Below the pieces are notes generated by a model that saw only the letters and a program-made list of their open reading frames with translations, had not been told where the DNA came from and ran no database searches. The translations under genes were made by a program, and so were the position numbers. 64,000 nucleotides of DNA from Ziziphus jujuba (Eukaryota; Streptophyta; Magnoliopsida; Rosales; Rhamnaceae), in NCBI RefSeq assembly GCF_031755915.1, contig NC_083388.1, forward strand, positions 29,301,001 through 29,365,000. Direction: 5' to 3'. Positions within the stretch are counted from its first letter, which is position 1. Every line of letters begins with the position of its first letter. Positions 34,313 to 44,844 of the stretch are shown here, piece after piece.

Positions 34313-35448
34313 TGATGTGATTCCGCCCGAGCCCACTCCACCGATAACCCGCTGGGGTGCTGACTCGACACGGATGAAGACTAGGCCAATCACAAGAGCT
34401 CAAATTAAGAGATTTAAGGAAAACCTGGGAGTATTTATATAGGGGGTAATCAATCTCAACAGAGCTTGTCCATACTTGAAGATACAAAGCCTATTCTAAG
34501 CATCCAAGTGGTAGAAGCCGATACGGACCCAGGTGACGGTTTTGGTACATTTTTGGAGTCCAGGAAGCATGAAATGGTTCCAATGATTTATGGGTTCAAT
34601 ACATATGCCTAAGAGGTCATGGAATCAAGTTAAATCAGCCTCAAATGCAATCAAAAAGGGCTTGTACGGACAGCATCAACAATTTGGTCGAATTTGCTGT
34701 ATTGCTTGCTGGCTTTACTGTATTTTACTGTACTAGCATTTTCTTATTTTTCCAAGCATGGGCAACGTGTGGGACTTCATATGCAGCTTATTTGGCATCC
34801 TAAAAAGCATCTAGAAGCTGATTTGAAGCTCAAAGAGGTCAAAGATTGATCAAAGTCAACTTGATCAAAATGCTAGCATTTTTAGTTTCCTAATTTCTTT
34901 TTACTTTTTTTTTTAGGAAACTACCATTACTTTTTGGCTTTTATTTATTTATTTTCTGGACAAATAACTTTAGGAAGGTTTTTATTTTATTCTTTCCATT
35001 GTAAATTAATTAATTCCTAATTTAATATAAAGGAATTAATTAATCAAACTTAGATTAGGAAAGGAAGTATAGTTTCGGCCAACTAGGTTTCTTTATGCAT
35101 GGTGGCTGGTTTTATTTATGTTCTAGGGTTTTATTTCGTGGCTTTGTAGCCTATTTAAAGGCTTAGTTATCAATAAGAATACAACTTTGATTTGACTAAA
35201 AAAATACTTGTGAGGTTAATTATCTCTTTGTTCTTTGAAAACACCTAAAACGTCATTAGAGAATTGGTTGTTTTAGCTTGACTTATCAATAGGTTTTCCA
35301 TCCCCTATTGTGGCGTCTACATTATACCAAGGTTTCTAACCACAGGTTGGTTAGGGGTTGAGGTCCATTCCATTAGAACTTGAACTTAATTAAAGATCTG
35401 GGCTAATATAATATGGGTTTATGAGCAGGTCATCATAGGTTCGTATCA
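34313..35448 (+). repeat. 3' LTR of element A (1136 bp)
   Basis: TGATGTGATTCC…TTCGTATCA, followed by the TACTT target-site copy. It retains the 37 bp missing from the 5' LTR. Confidence 0.93.
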
Positions 35449-36592
35449 TACTTGTTTCAGGAAAGTCAACTTTGTGTGCCTTGCTGTAGCATTAGGGAAT
35501 TACTTGTTAAGGAATATCACGGTGGGGGTTTATGAGAACACTTTGGTGTAGCAAAAACTTTGCCATATTACAATAATATTTTTATTGGCCGAACATGAGG
35601 ACAGATGTAGAGAGGATTTGTGAGAGGTATATCACGTGTAGAAAGTTAAAATCTAAGCTAAAACCACATGGTTTGTATATGCCATTACCTATTCCTTCTT
35701 ATCATTGGGTAGATTTATCTATGGATTTTATATTGGGGTTACCTAGGTTAAGGTTGGGTAACGACTCTATTTTTGTGGTTGTTGATGATTTTCTAAGATG
35801 GCACATTTCATAGCATGTAATAGGATTGATGATGCATCTTATGTAGCTAATTTACTCTTTAAGGAAGTAGTGAGACTTCATGGCATGCTTAGGACTATTG
35901 TTTCGGATAAGGATGCTGAGTTCTTAAGTTATTTTTGGAAAACCTTATGGGCTAAGTTAGGTAGTAAAATTTTTATTTTTCACTGCTTGTCATCCACAAA
36001 CTGATGGATAAAATGAAGTAGTGAATAGAACTTTGTTTGCACTGTTAAGAGCATTAATTAGTATAAATTTGAAAACTTGGGAAGAATGTTTGCCGCATGT
36101 TAAGTTTGCTTATAATAGAACCATACATTCTGCTACTAAATATTCACCATTCCAAATTCTTTATGGTTTTAATCCTTTAATTCCATTAGATTTAACACCT
36201 TTGGCTTTATGTGAACATGCTAATCTAGATGGTAAATAGAAAACTAAGCTTGCTAAGCAAATTCATGAAAAGACTAGAGTAAACATTGATAGGAGGACTA
36301 AACAGTATGCTAAAGCTGCTAATCAAGGTCAGATTAAGGTAGTGTTCGAACCAGAAGATTGGGTTTGGTTGTACTTGAGAAACGAAAGGTTTCTTGAACA
36401 ATGCAAGTCAAAGCTTATGCTTCAAGGAGATGAATCTTTTCAAGTTTTGGGGAGGGTCAATGAAAACGCCTACAAGCATGATTTTACAGGTGATTATAAC
36501 GTGAGTGCTACTTTTAATGTTTCTAATTTATCTTCGTTTTCTACAGGTGATGATTTTGATTTGAAGGCAAATCATTCTCAAAAGGAGGAGAA
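35449..36592 (+). pseudogene. Element B integrase, broken (continuation after element A)
   Basis: Starts with the repeated TACTT, then FQESQLCVP, RELLVKEYHGGGL (HHCC zinc-binding region, degraded), [20 protein letters not shown], then integrase core pieces: [14 protein letters not shown] (first catalytic Asp region), [21 protein letters not shown] (second Asp), and CHPQTDG- as a frame-broken remnant near 35990. Then [31 protein letters not shown], and the C-terminal FEPEDWVWLYLRNERF…FQVLGRVNENAYK…FNVSNLSSFSTGDD. Several stops and at least one frameshift. The [11 protein letters not shown] and FEPEDWVWLYL stretches are the counterparts of the two integrase pieces in the family-A mosaic. Confidence 0.85.
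36581..36592 (+). promoter_or_regulatory. Polypurine tract of element B
   Basis: AAAGGAGGAGAA directly before LTR start TGATGAGAATCC. Confidence 0.8.
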
Positions 36593-37770
36593 TGATGAGA
36601 ATCCACCCGTACCCTACAATCAACTACTTGCTAGGGTGCTGATCCTGTACAACTAAAGACCAGACCAATTTACTAAGGCTCAATCTAAGAGGTTTAAGGA
36701 CAATCTTGTTAGCTTCATACAAAATGTAATTAAATCTCAAGAGGGCATATTAGTATCACAAGATTCTAAGCCCGTGCTGAGCATCCAACTTGTGAAGGCA
36801 GAAATGGACCCGGGAAGCTATTTTGGTGCATTTGAGGACTCTAAGCAGTGAAAGGTGAGTATGTTAGCTTGGGAATGTGTTTGAGCTCACTAAGAGGCCA
36901 TGAAATGATATCGGGGCAGAGAAAGGGCACCCAAGTATGTCATTAGCGTCCAAGCTTCCACATTGGCTCGATTTAGCTAGTTTGGCCTTGGGAAGGAGCT
37001 CCCTTGCATTCCAAGCAAAGCTTTGTTAATTTCAATCAATGGCAATGTGTGGGGACCAGTTCTAATCATACAAGGCATCCTACATGGCATGTTGAATCAG
37101 ATTTGAAGCCTAAATTAGTTGGAGATTTAACAAGTACAGCTTATTTGGAAAACTAATCAAATCAGATTTGGAGCCTAAATTAGCAGCAGATTGGACAAGT
37201 ACAGCTTATTTGGAAAATTAATAAACTATTTTCCAAATATAAAATTTGACTTTTGTTTTAGGAAATAGTCTTTTATTTGCTGAACAAATTAATTTAGGAA
37301 GGCTAAATTTTAATATTTGTGATTGTAAATTAATTAATTCCTCTTTAAAAGTTAAGAAATTAATTAATACAAATTAGATTAGAAAAGACATGTAAAATTC
37401 AGCCACACCTTTTGTTAAGTTTTATTGGCCAGTTTTTACCTATTGTTTTAGCTTTTTGATTTTGTCACTTTAGCTTATTTAATGGCTTATTTCTCAATAA
37501 ATGATACTACATAATTCATTCATAAAAATTACTGTGAAAATGATTTCTCTTTACTCTCTTTAAAACACCTAAAACACAGAATAGAGAGTGAGTGTTTTAG
37601 TTTGACATATCAAGAGGACAATCCAAAACCTATTGTAGCATCTTCGACATATACCAAGATTTTTAATCACAGATTGATTAGGGTCAAGGTGGCCATTAGA
37701 ATATGAACTTAATTTTAATCCGGGCCAATATAATATGGGTTTAAGAGCAAGTCGACCAAGATTCATATCA
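36593..37770 (+). repeat. 3' LTR of element B (1178 bp)
   Basis: TGATGAGAATCC…CATATCA. Many substitutions relative to the 5' LTR (21758-22878). It contains a ~65-bp imperfect tandem duplication at about 37093-37223 (two copies of AATCAGATTTGRAGCCTAAATTAG…) absent from the 5' LTR. Flanked on the right by ACTGG. Confidence 0.88.
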
Positions 37771-38400
37771 ACTGGTGAGTTATATTTTTCAGCCATTTTT
37801 TGTTTTTATTTTTTTTTTCTTTTGTTGGGTTACTGTCAGTGCTGGGTTTCTTGGTGTGTTTGTTGTTAGTTTGCGGGGTTGCTGTTTTGCTGGATTGCTA
37901 GGTTACTGCTTGCTGTATTGTTGTGTTACACAGGTTGTAGGTGGAAAAAACTTAGGTAGTGGGTTTTTTTTTCAAATTTAACCGGAGGTTTTTCTAAATA
38001 TTTTTGGGGTTGATATTCTGTTTGTGATTTTGCTTGGGATTAGGGTTTTTGTCACGATTTTGCTTTGAATTAGAGTTTTGTTCTTGATTTTGCATTGGGC
38101 TTTGGTTTTCATTTTAATTTTGGTCACTCTTTATGCAGTGGTTTGGGTTAGCACAGTGATCGAAGTTTGCTCCATTGGGTGATTAGCTTGGCCTCAAGTT
38201 GTGTTTGGGTTTGGTTATTGTGATTGTGTCGGATTTGGCGTCATTGAAAAATGTACCCTTAATTTTATTTTATTGGTTGATAATATGAAATTGAATTATT
38301 ATATGAGTCTAAATTGGACAAAAATATTCATTTTGTATATTTTTATTATATGTTTACAATTTTAAATTAAAGCTATAGTTGTTATAATATGCATGGGAAA
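37771..38400. other. Non-coding stretch right of element B
   Basis: T-rich, G/T-rich sequence starting with the presumed target copy ACTGG. No coding signal seen. It could be an intron or spacer of the interrupted CACTA transposase gene; I recognise nothing specific. Confidence 0.4.
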
Positions 38401-38411
38401 CTTGAGTTGTA

Positions 38412-38870
38412 ATGGTTTCCATGGAGGACTTAAAATTGGTAGGATTGAAATCTCATGATTTTAATACACTGATGCAACAACTCTTGCCTCTTGCAATTTG
38501 CTCAATCCTTCCTAAAAATGTGAGATATATAATTGCAAGACTTTTTTTTTGCTTTAATGCCATTTGCAAGAAGTCCATCATTCTTGTTGAATTGGACATA
38601 ATCCAAAATGTTATTGGTACAACTTTGTGCCAGCTAGAGAAATTATTCCCACCATAATTTTTCGATGTAATGGCTCATCTAAATTGCATTTAGTATGAGA
38701 GATTAGATTGTCTGGACCAATACATTTCAGGCAAATGTACCCATTTGAGAAGTATATTAAAGTATTGAAATGTTATATGCAGAACAAAAATCGCCCAGAA
38801 AGTTATATTGTTGAGAGCTATATTTGTGAGGAAGTGATTAAGTTTTGTAGTGAATATCAAAGATGATTAG
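38412..38870 (+). pseudogene. CACTA TNP2 transposase, DUF4218-like remnant
   Basis: The frame 38412-38657 encodes GLKSHDFNTLMQQLLPLAI, then ILPKNV and LCQLEKLFPP, the hallmark start of the DUF4218 region of plant En/Spm TNP2 transposases. After a frame change, 38722-38860 reads MYPFEKYIKVLKCYMQNKN, RPESYIVESYICEEVIKFC, also DUF4218. Stops and frameshifts separate the pieces. Confidence 0.8.
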
Positions 38871-39349
38871 ATGTAATTGGAAACATCATTGGTAGGTATC
38901 AAAAACTAAATGATGAGGATGATGCCAGTGTCCCTGTTAAGGGTGGAAATACCCAATCAATTAATCAACAACTTTAGGAGCAAGTCCATATATGTGTACT
39001 ATTGAATGTCCAGTAGGTAGAACCATACATGAGATATATATATCCATGTTAAAGTATAAATTTGTAATTATTTTGAATATATTTATTAAATAAGAAAACT
39101 TTTCTTTAGTTTAGAATTCATTTGGAAGCCTTGATGTTAAGAAAAAAAATCGAGGAAAAAAAGCAAAATGGTTTCAAAATGAACACAAACGTTCATTCAT
39201 GTATTGGTTACATGATAAGATAAGTTCAAAATAAACTCTTAATATCAAGGTCTTAACTTTAGGTTTAGTGAGTAAACAATGTATAATTGTATTTCCATTT
39301 CCTAGATTGAACAAATGCAAAGTCAACCAAATCATATAGTTTCCGAAAC

Positions 39350-39776
39350 ATTAAGATAGAATGTACATGGTTCGCAATGGTTGGTAACAAAACATGAAGG
39401 ATATGAGATTAAAGGAGTTCGATTCTACACTTTGGATAGGGATAATAAGCGGGTCATCTAGAATTGTAGGGTAAAGGTAGTTGCTAAAAGTGAGCATTTT
39501 GCTAGTGCTAAGAACAATAACCTTATTTTAGCTGAGATGACATACTATGGGGCAATAATAGAATTTTATGATGTCAAGTACATTGTGTTTCGAATTCTCG
39601 TATTCAAGTGTGATTTGGTTGACAGTAGTGGTGTGAAAGTTGATGAGATGGGCTTTATATGTATTAACTTAAATAAAATTGGATATAAATCTGACCCATT
39701 CATTATGGCTTCACAAGTAGTTTATGTTGAGAATCAACTTGATTCTAGATCCACTACAACATGGTACTTTTGTTGA
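39350..39776 (+). pseudogene. CACTA TNP2 transposase, DUF4216-like remnant
   Basis: Seen: VTKHEGYEIKGVRFYTLDRD (about 39390-39450), then a TAG. The open frame from 39537 gives MTYYGAIIEFYDVKYIVFRI, VFKCDLVDSSGVKVDEMGF, LNKIGYKSDPFIMASQVVYV. This matches the DUF4216 pattern (YYG-I-E--------VFKC-W-----GV--DE-G-----L----Y--EPF--ASQ--QVFYV) that follows DUF4218 in these transposases. Confidence 0.82.
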
Positions 39777-40525
39777 TGATGAATTTGTTGCAGAAGATGG
39801 TCCTAGAGATTCTACAATGGTTCACAACCATTTGTCTTTCAGTTGACAAGTGTGGTTGAAAGTGATAATGAGGAAGAATGTGATAATGCTTATGTTCGTA
39901 ATGATTGCGAGGAGATATGGATAAAAAACATACCATCTACTAAACAAATTTGTAATTAGATTCATTAACTTATGTTTAAATAATTATATTTGTTATCATT
40001 GTTTTATTTGATTTTTTGTTCTATTGTCATTATATATTTTCCATTGTTATTATATTTTTTTGTTAATTATGCGTACTTTCACAAATGCTTAATTTGCTTA
40101 ATTAATTTTTTTTTTGTTATTGTTGTCAATTAATTTGTGCAAAATTTAGTTGTGCTTATTTAATTTATGAATTTGTTTTTTTTATTATTGTTTTAATTTA
40201 TTTTTTGTTCTTATTCTTTTGATGTAGATTTATGGGCCCATTTGATCAACACGCCCTTCCATATAATGATGATGATAGATCATCATCAAGTAACGAGGTC
40301 AACCATATTTTGAGATACCCGGAGTATTTAAGCATCCACCCGAAATGTATCAATTCATAGTCCCAGAGATGTTGAATGAATTTTTAAAATAGAAATTGAT
40401 AGAAGAGTTCAATATATATTTATAAGTATTTATCAAATGCACAAAAGTTAAGTACTTATATAATTATATTGTCATTAATTACTCAAAAATATACTTAATT
40501 ATTTAATTTTCTAATTTGTATTGCA
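39777..40525. other. AT-rich spacer/intron between CACTA gene remnants
   Basis: Downstream of the TNP2 remnant. A short frame from 40232 (MGPFDQHALPYNDDDRSSSS) could be the 5' exon of the second CACTA gene, but it has stops. The rest is A/T-rich with no coding signal. Confidence 0.4.
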
Positions 40526-40828
40526 GAAACTAAGTGAGCAACAATCTGAAAGAAGAAAGTCGAATAAGCATCCCCATAGAATGGGTGTGTTGGGATATGC
40601 GAGATTGGAAAAAACTATGGTATGTTTTCTATTTTTACTTCCATTTAACTATATATGAATTTTTTATTTTAATCACATGGTATTATTAATATTTACAATT
40701 AACTTTTGTAGCAAATTGAAAGAGACACCTTAGAATGCATAGAACGTGAGGATCTATGGACATGGACACGAATGGGGAAATATGGAAAATATGAAAATGA
40801 AGAAACGGAAATTTTAGTGGGAAAAAAA
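40526..40828 (+). pseudogene. Transposase_24 (Ptta/En/Spm-type) exons of the CACTA second gene
   Basis: Exon 40526-40619 (after TTGCAG, before GTATGT): KLSEQQSERRKSNKHPHRMG, VLGYARLEKTM. Exon about 40712-40828 (after TTTGTAG): IERDTLECIEREDLWTWTRM, KYENEETEILVGKKI. The 'RRKSNK-PHR-G--GYA-LE' and 'DLW---R--K-G-Y-NEET' patterns are typical of the plant Ptta/En/Spm transposase family. Splice-like borders are visible. Confidence 0.65.
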
Positions 40829-41286
40829 ATTGTGAATATTTTTATTTACATAAAAATGTATAATTGTAATGCTTAACTATTACCTTTTATCAAATATGAT
40901 TAGTTTTATAGTTTATATATTTTTATGAATGTAATATGGATATTTTTGTTTAGTTTTTTAACTTACTATTTTTATTCATTTACATAATTTTGGTTAATTT
41001 TATTATTATTGCTGCCATGCAAAATATATTAATTTTTAGTTCAATATTGTAATTAAATATTCATGTAATCATTTAATATATAATGTAAGCATAAATAATT
41101 ATTTTTTACCACTATATATTGTTATGAATAAAATATAGATATCGTTGTTTAGTTTTCAATTTTATATTTTTATTCATTCACTTAATTATGCTTAAATTTA
41201 TTATTATTGTTGGCATGCATAATATATTAATATTTAGTTAAATATTGCAATTTTCTAATTATTTAATCATTGAACATACATTGTAG

Positions 41287-41652
41287 AATGTCCTAAAGAA
41301 GAAGGCAAAGGAAGGAGAAATTGAGTCTTCACCTCAGATAATATACTTACACAAGCTTTGGGGACTGATGAGTATGAAGATTAGCTTAAGGGTAGAGGCA
41401 AAGGTTATACAATGACTAATTTTTTTCACATACCTAAGTAAAGTTCACAAAAAAAGGATAAGTCCGAAAAGAGTGAGATAATTACCAAGCTAAAACTCAT
41501 TGTTAGTGGTCTTTTGGGGATCATTTAAAAGAAAGGCAACATTCAAAAGATTAGTGAGTTAGTATCTGTATGTGGTATTAACCTACAGTCTCAGCCTCAT
41601 ACACCTAGACAACAATCTACACATGGAAAGGTATTGCACTCTTGTACTCATG
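41287..41652 (+). pseudogene. CACTA second gene, C-terminal part of the Transposase_24 segment
   Basis: After CATTGTAG: VLKKKAKEGEIESSPQI, then in another frame ALGTDEYED-LKGRGKGYTM, TNFFHIPK, matching the 'GR-RG-G---P--FF-IP' block of these proteins, then a Gln/His-rich linker. Broken by frameshift and stops, and interrupted at 41653-41657 by the target site of element D. Confidence 0.6.
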
Positions 41653-41657
41653 CTTGG
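41653..41657 (+). other. Target-site duplication of element D, left copy
   Basis: CTTGG before the terminus TGATACGAACC; the right copy is 44542-44546 after …CACATCA. Confidence 0.9.
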
Positions 41658-41790
41658 TGATACGAACCTAGGATGACCTGCTCCTAAACCCGTATTATAT
41701 TAGCCCGGATCTTAATTAAGTTCAAGTTCTAATGGAATTGACCTCAACTCCTAACCAACCTGTGGTTACAAACCTTAGTATAATGTAGAC
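41658..41790 (-). repeat. Truncated 3' LTR end of element D
   Basis: TGATACGAACCTAGG… on plus: the inverse of the last ~133 bp of a family-A LTR, including the 51-bp block region, ending at GTAGAC where gag sequence starts in opposite orientation. Confidence 0.85.
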
Positions 41791-42194
41791 TCCACCCTTG
41801 AGGATCAATGAGGAAGAGTCCGTAGCATTCTATGGTGATGCCCGAGCTACCGGGAGTGAAGACCAAGTGGACATGAGAGATATTTTGGAGTCAATATGAC
41901 GGGTTAGTGCTCAAGTTGAGCATGTGAATCAAAGGGTGGGAAGACTAGAAGCCTCACAAGGAATGCCGAATGCAAGAAATAGGCAAGAATTCCATGGAGG
42001 GCGAGGCCGAGGACGAGGAGGTCGCGAGAGACCGAGAGAGGAATTTGATGAGGATCCATTCAGTGGAGACTTTGAAGAAGGTATGGAAGAAACTTTTGCT
42101 GTCCAAGATAGATCTGGCCATGGAAGATATAGGAGGGAAGATACAGATGATGATTTGGGAAATATCAAGGTTAACATCCCACCTTTTATGGGTG
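41791..42194 (+). pseudogene. Inverted gag fragment inside element D
   Basis: Reads as family-A gag on the plus strand, opposite to the rest of D: LRINEEESVAFYGDARATGS, a TGA, then RVSAQVEHV-like codons, QRVGRLEASQGMPNARNRQ, an RGRGG-rich stretch, FDEDPFSGDFEEGMEETFAV and NIPPFMG. Corresponds to 31409-31802 of element A. Starts at CCACCCTTGAGG and ends at TTTATGGGTGG. Confidence 0.85.
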
Positions 42195-43393
42195 GATTTC
42201 CTCTTCTTATTCTAGAATCTGCCATGTTAGTAAAATACTGCAAAAATAAAATAAATCCTCGCAATATTCACTCCCTCACGTGTTTCCCTCGAGCAAGGTC
42301 TCGACACTCGTGTTTGCACACTAGTTTCGGCTTTTACCCTCTTTTAAGCTCACACACTCTTGCCTTTTTCCACTCAATGAATTATCTCAAAGTTCTAATT
42401 AAAACACCCACAAAATGCAATTAGATCACTGGTATGCTTTAATTAAACTTATCAACAAAACAGTAAGCAAAAATTAACAAATACCGAACGAAATGAAAAT
42501 ACCTATTTTCGGTTTTTCTAGACAAAAAATAAAAAATAAAAAATAAAAAAGCAAATTAACGAGATAACTTTGGAATTTTGAAGAACTGGACCAGATGGTA
42601 ATAGATTATGAGTTGAAGAATAAAATTCTAGAAAAAGAAATTCAAATACGAGCAAGAATCAAAGAGAACAAAAATATAGAAAAGTTGTTGGTTGTTATTC
42701 TTTGTAATTCAAGTTTTTGTATCAAATCCTTTAACTAATTTTATTCCAAATAATTTAAGCACCCAAAATCCAAATATCCAGCAGCAAAAATAATTCCCCA
42801 GCAACTCAAATATTGAATAAATAAGCAAAAAACCAGCAGCTCCAACAATTTTCCAGCAAACAAATCAAACTCCAACAAACCGAAATATTTTTCTCTTTTT
42901 ATTTATTTTTTTATTCGGCTTTACCTCTTCTTTTTTTTTTTTTTTCACTCACAGAACATAAACAACCACAGTAGCAAGGATAATTACCAAAATTACAATT
43001 CCAACTCCAAAACAAACACCAAACCTGTGACCTCCAAATAAACAGAAATGTGCAGTTTTTTTTTTTATTTTTAAATGTTGCCGCAAACTCTTTTTTTTTT
43101 TTTTTTTTTTGGAAGATATGAATGCAAATATTTAAGACTAAAACAGCAAAGAAAAATCAACAAAAACCAAAATCAACAAGAACAATGATGAAAAACAACC
43201 AACAAACTAGGAAACAAAAATATGGTAAAACTAGGAAATCCTAATTCAACTAGGAATGAAATTTTTTTTTTTTTTTTTAAGATGCAGAACATGCATGGTG
43301 ATAGAAGCAACCTTAACCTAATGCTAAAGTTGCAGAATAACATAAAAACAAATAAAGCAAATAAAGATAGATCAAACCTGAACAAAATTTAGC
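42195..43393 (-). other. Leader (and first gag codons) of element D
   Basis: Inverse of a family-A leader with poly-T/poly-A runs near 42930, 43050, 43090 and 43262. Its downstream end contains the gag ATG (CAT at 42222-42224 on plus). About 1.2 kb, longer than the 580-bp leader of element A. Confidence 0.75.
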
Positions 43394-43405
43394 TCTGATA
43401 CCAAA
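43394..43405 (-). other. Primer-binding site of element D
   Basis: AGCTCTGATACCAAA on plus (43393-43407), inverse of TTTGGTATCAGAGCT, just before the LTR terminus TGATACG. Confidence 0.85.
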
Positions 43406-43408
43406 TGA

Positions 43409-44541
43409 TACGAACCTAGGACGACCTGCTCCTAAACCCATATTATATTAGCCCGGATCTTAATTAAGCTCAAGTTCTAATGGAATTGACCTCAACGCCT
43501 AACCAATCTATGGTTAGAAACCTTGGTATAATGTAGACGCCACAATAGGGGATGGAAAACCTATTGATAAGTCAAGCTAAAACAACCAATTCTCTAATGG
43601 TGTTTTAGTTGTTCTCAAAGAACAAAGAGATAATTAATCTCACAAGTATTTTCTTAATCAAATCAAAGTTAATTCTTATTGATAACTAAGCCTTTAAATA
43701 GGCTTTGAAAGAAACAAAATAAACCCTAAAAACCCTAGGTAAAACCGGCCACACACATAAAGAAACCTAGTTGGTCGAAACTATACTTCCTTTCCTAATC
43801 TAAGTTTGATTAATTAATTTCTTTATATTAAATTAGGAATTAATTAATTTACAATGGAAAGAATAAAATAAAAACCTTCCTAAAGTTATTTGTCCCAAAA
43901 ATAAATAAATAAAAACCAAAAAGTAATGGTAGTTTCCTAAAACAAAAAGTAAAAACAAATTAGGAAACTAAAAATGCTAGCCTTTGGATCAAGTTGACAT
44001 TGATCAATCTTTGACCTCTTTGAGCTCCAAATCAGCTTCTAGATGCTTTTTAGGATGATAAATAAGCTGAATATGAAGTCCCACACGTTTCCCATGCTTG
44101 GAAAAATAAGAAAAGGCTAATACAGTAAAATACAGTAAAGCCAGCAAGCAATACAGCAAATTCGGCCAAATTCTTGATGCTGTCTGTACAAGCCCTTTTT
44201 GATTGCATTTAAGGCTGATTTAACTTGATTCCATGACCTATTAGGCATATGTATTGAACCCATAAAGCATTGGAACCATTTCATGCTTCCCGGACTCCAA
44301 AAATGTACCAAAACCGTCACCCGGGTCCGTACTAGTCTCCAGCTCTTGTATCAGCAAAACAGGTCTTGGTTCTTTGGTCATGATCATTCCTTCTTGATTA
44401 TGATTTATCCTTTGAATAAGCACAGCAAGGTTATCCTTGAACTTCTTGGCTTGTGCTCTAGTGATTGGTCCCACCTTCATCCATAACGAATTAGCACCCC
44501 AGCGAGTTATCGGTTGAGCGGGCTCAGACGGAATCACATCA
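43409..44541 (-). repeat. Full 5' LTR of element D (1133 bp)
   Basis: In element sense starts TGATGTGATTCCG and ends CGTATCA. Carries the family-A TATA-like block (inverse of TATTTAAAGGC near 43695) and a divergent U3 in which the region around 44340-44480 differs from the other family-A LTRs (GTATCAGCAAAACAGG…) and aligns only loosely. Confidence 0.88.
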
Positions 44542-44844
44542 CTTGGTCACCACATGGAGACTATTTAGTAGATGACAACGATGTTGCCAATCTAAGGCCC
44601 TCATCTACTGCTAAGCTGGATGCTCCTCCTATTTATCCATCACCTTTGACATCTTCAAAGGTATTATAGAAAAAAAATTGAAATTTATATTTAGCATTAA
44701 TATATATGTCTAAATGCTAATATTTTTATTCATTTTTTTATGTTTATGTTTGATTTTGTTATCATTATTGCTACCAGAAGTATATAAATATATATGCATA
44801 TATTTCTATATTAATTAGTTATTCTAACTTTGTTTCTAATGCAG
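44542..44844. other. CACTA sequence resuming after element D
   Basis: Begins with the second CTTGG, continues the broken second-gene linker, then an AT-rich intron-like stretch up to an ATGCAG acceptor-like site at 44838-44844. Confidence 0.5.

Larger units (their letters stand above)
31383..34442 (+). pseudogene. Element A gag-protease-mosaic polyprotein (four nonsense codons, no frameshift)
   Basis: A single frame runs from ATG 31383 (MTESRVRRGDPPLR) to TAG 34440-34442, inside the 3' LTR, interrupted only by TAG 31845, TGA 31989, TAG 32721 and TGA 34044. The stops at 31989 and 34044 are CGA-to-TGA, the signature of methylated-CpG deamination. Domains: coiled-coil/RGG-rich N-terminus, gag core, CCHC knuckle CFKCQGRGHIASQC, acidic linker, retropepsin with IIDSGSCTNVIS, two Lys/Glu-rich linkers, IN-RT-IN mosaic, integrase C-tail (FQVLEPNNKNAYKLDLPGEY) and a 43-codon extension across the polypurine tract into the LTR. 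Before the stops this was one long polyprotein, so the mosaic was selected or tolerated as coding sequence. Confidence 0.88.
29690..35448 (+). mobile_element. Element A: complete non-autonomous Ty3/gypsy retrotransposon (5759 bp)
   Basis: Has 5' LTR, primer-binding site, leader, one gag-protease-mosaic reading frame, polypurine tract and 3' LTR, flanked by TACTT duplications. It lacks functional RT, RNase H and integrase, carrying instead the same scrambled IN-RT-IN tail as the array-bearing element at 1-20021. It must have been mobilised in trans, probably by a B-like autonomous relative. LTRs differ by a 37-bp deletion in the 5' LTR and a modest number of substitutions; the coding frame has four nonsense mutations but no frameshift. 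Confidence 0.93.
21758..37770 (+). mobile_element. Ty3/gypsy element B, degenerate, interrupted by element A
   Basis: 5' LTR (lacking about its first 10-15 bp), primer-binding site, leader, gag, protease, RT, RNase H, integrase, polypurine tract and 3' LTR occur in the canonical gypsy order. A 2406-bp LTR-to-gag segment is tandemly duplicated, and element A (29690-35448) splits the RNase H-integrase region. Many stops and frameshifts make B inactive. B is related to family A (shared LTR ends, gag, tail) but has the full domain set, so it represents the autonomous ancestral structure. The 3' flank is ACTGG; the matching left copy is not in the window. Confidence 0.85.
41658..44541 (-). mobile_element. 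Element D: rearranged family-A retrotransposon with inverted gag block (2884 bp)
   Basis: Minus orientation overall. In element sense: full 5' LTR (44541-43409), primer-binding site, long leader (to about 42210), gag start codon and the first ~12 codons (MADSRIRRGNPP), then a gag block in the opposite orientation (42194 back to about 41791, plus strand), then only the last ~133 bp of an LTR (41790-41658). The two gag-block joints both sit at CCACCC/GGGTGG. The whole is bounded by family-A termini and CTTGG duplications. Confidence 0.88.

Noticed and set aside
37775..37981. Hydrophobic 68-aa ORF next to element B
   Set aside because: Low-complexity T/G-rich sequence giving Phe/Val/Cys-rich peptide; no conserved motif.
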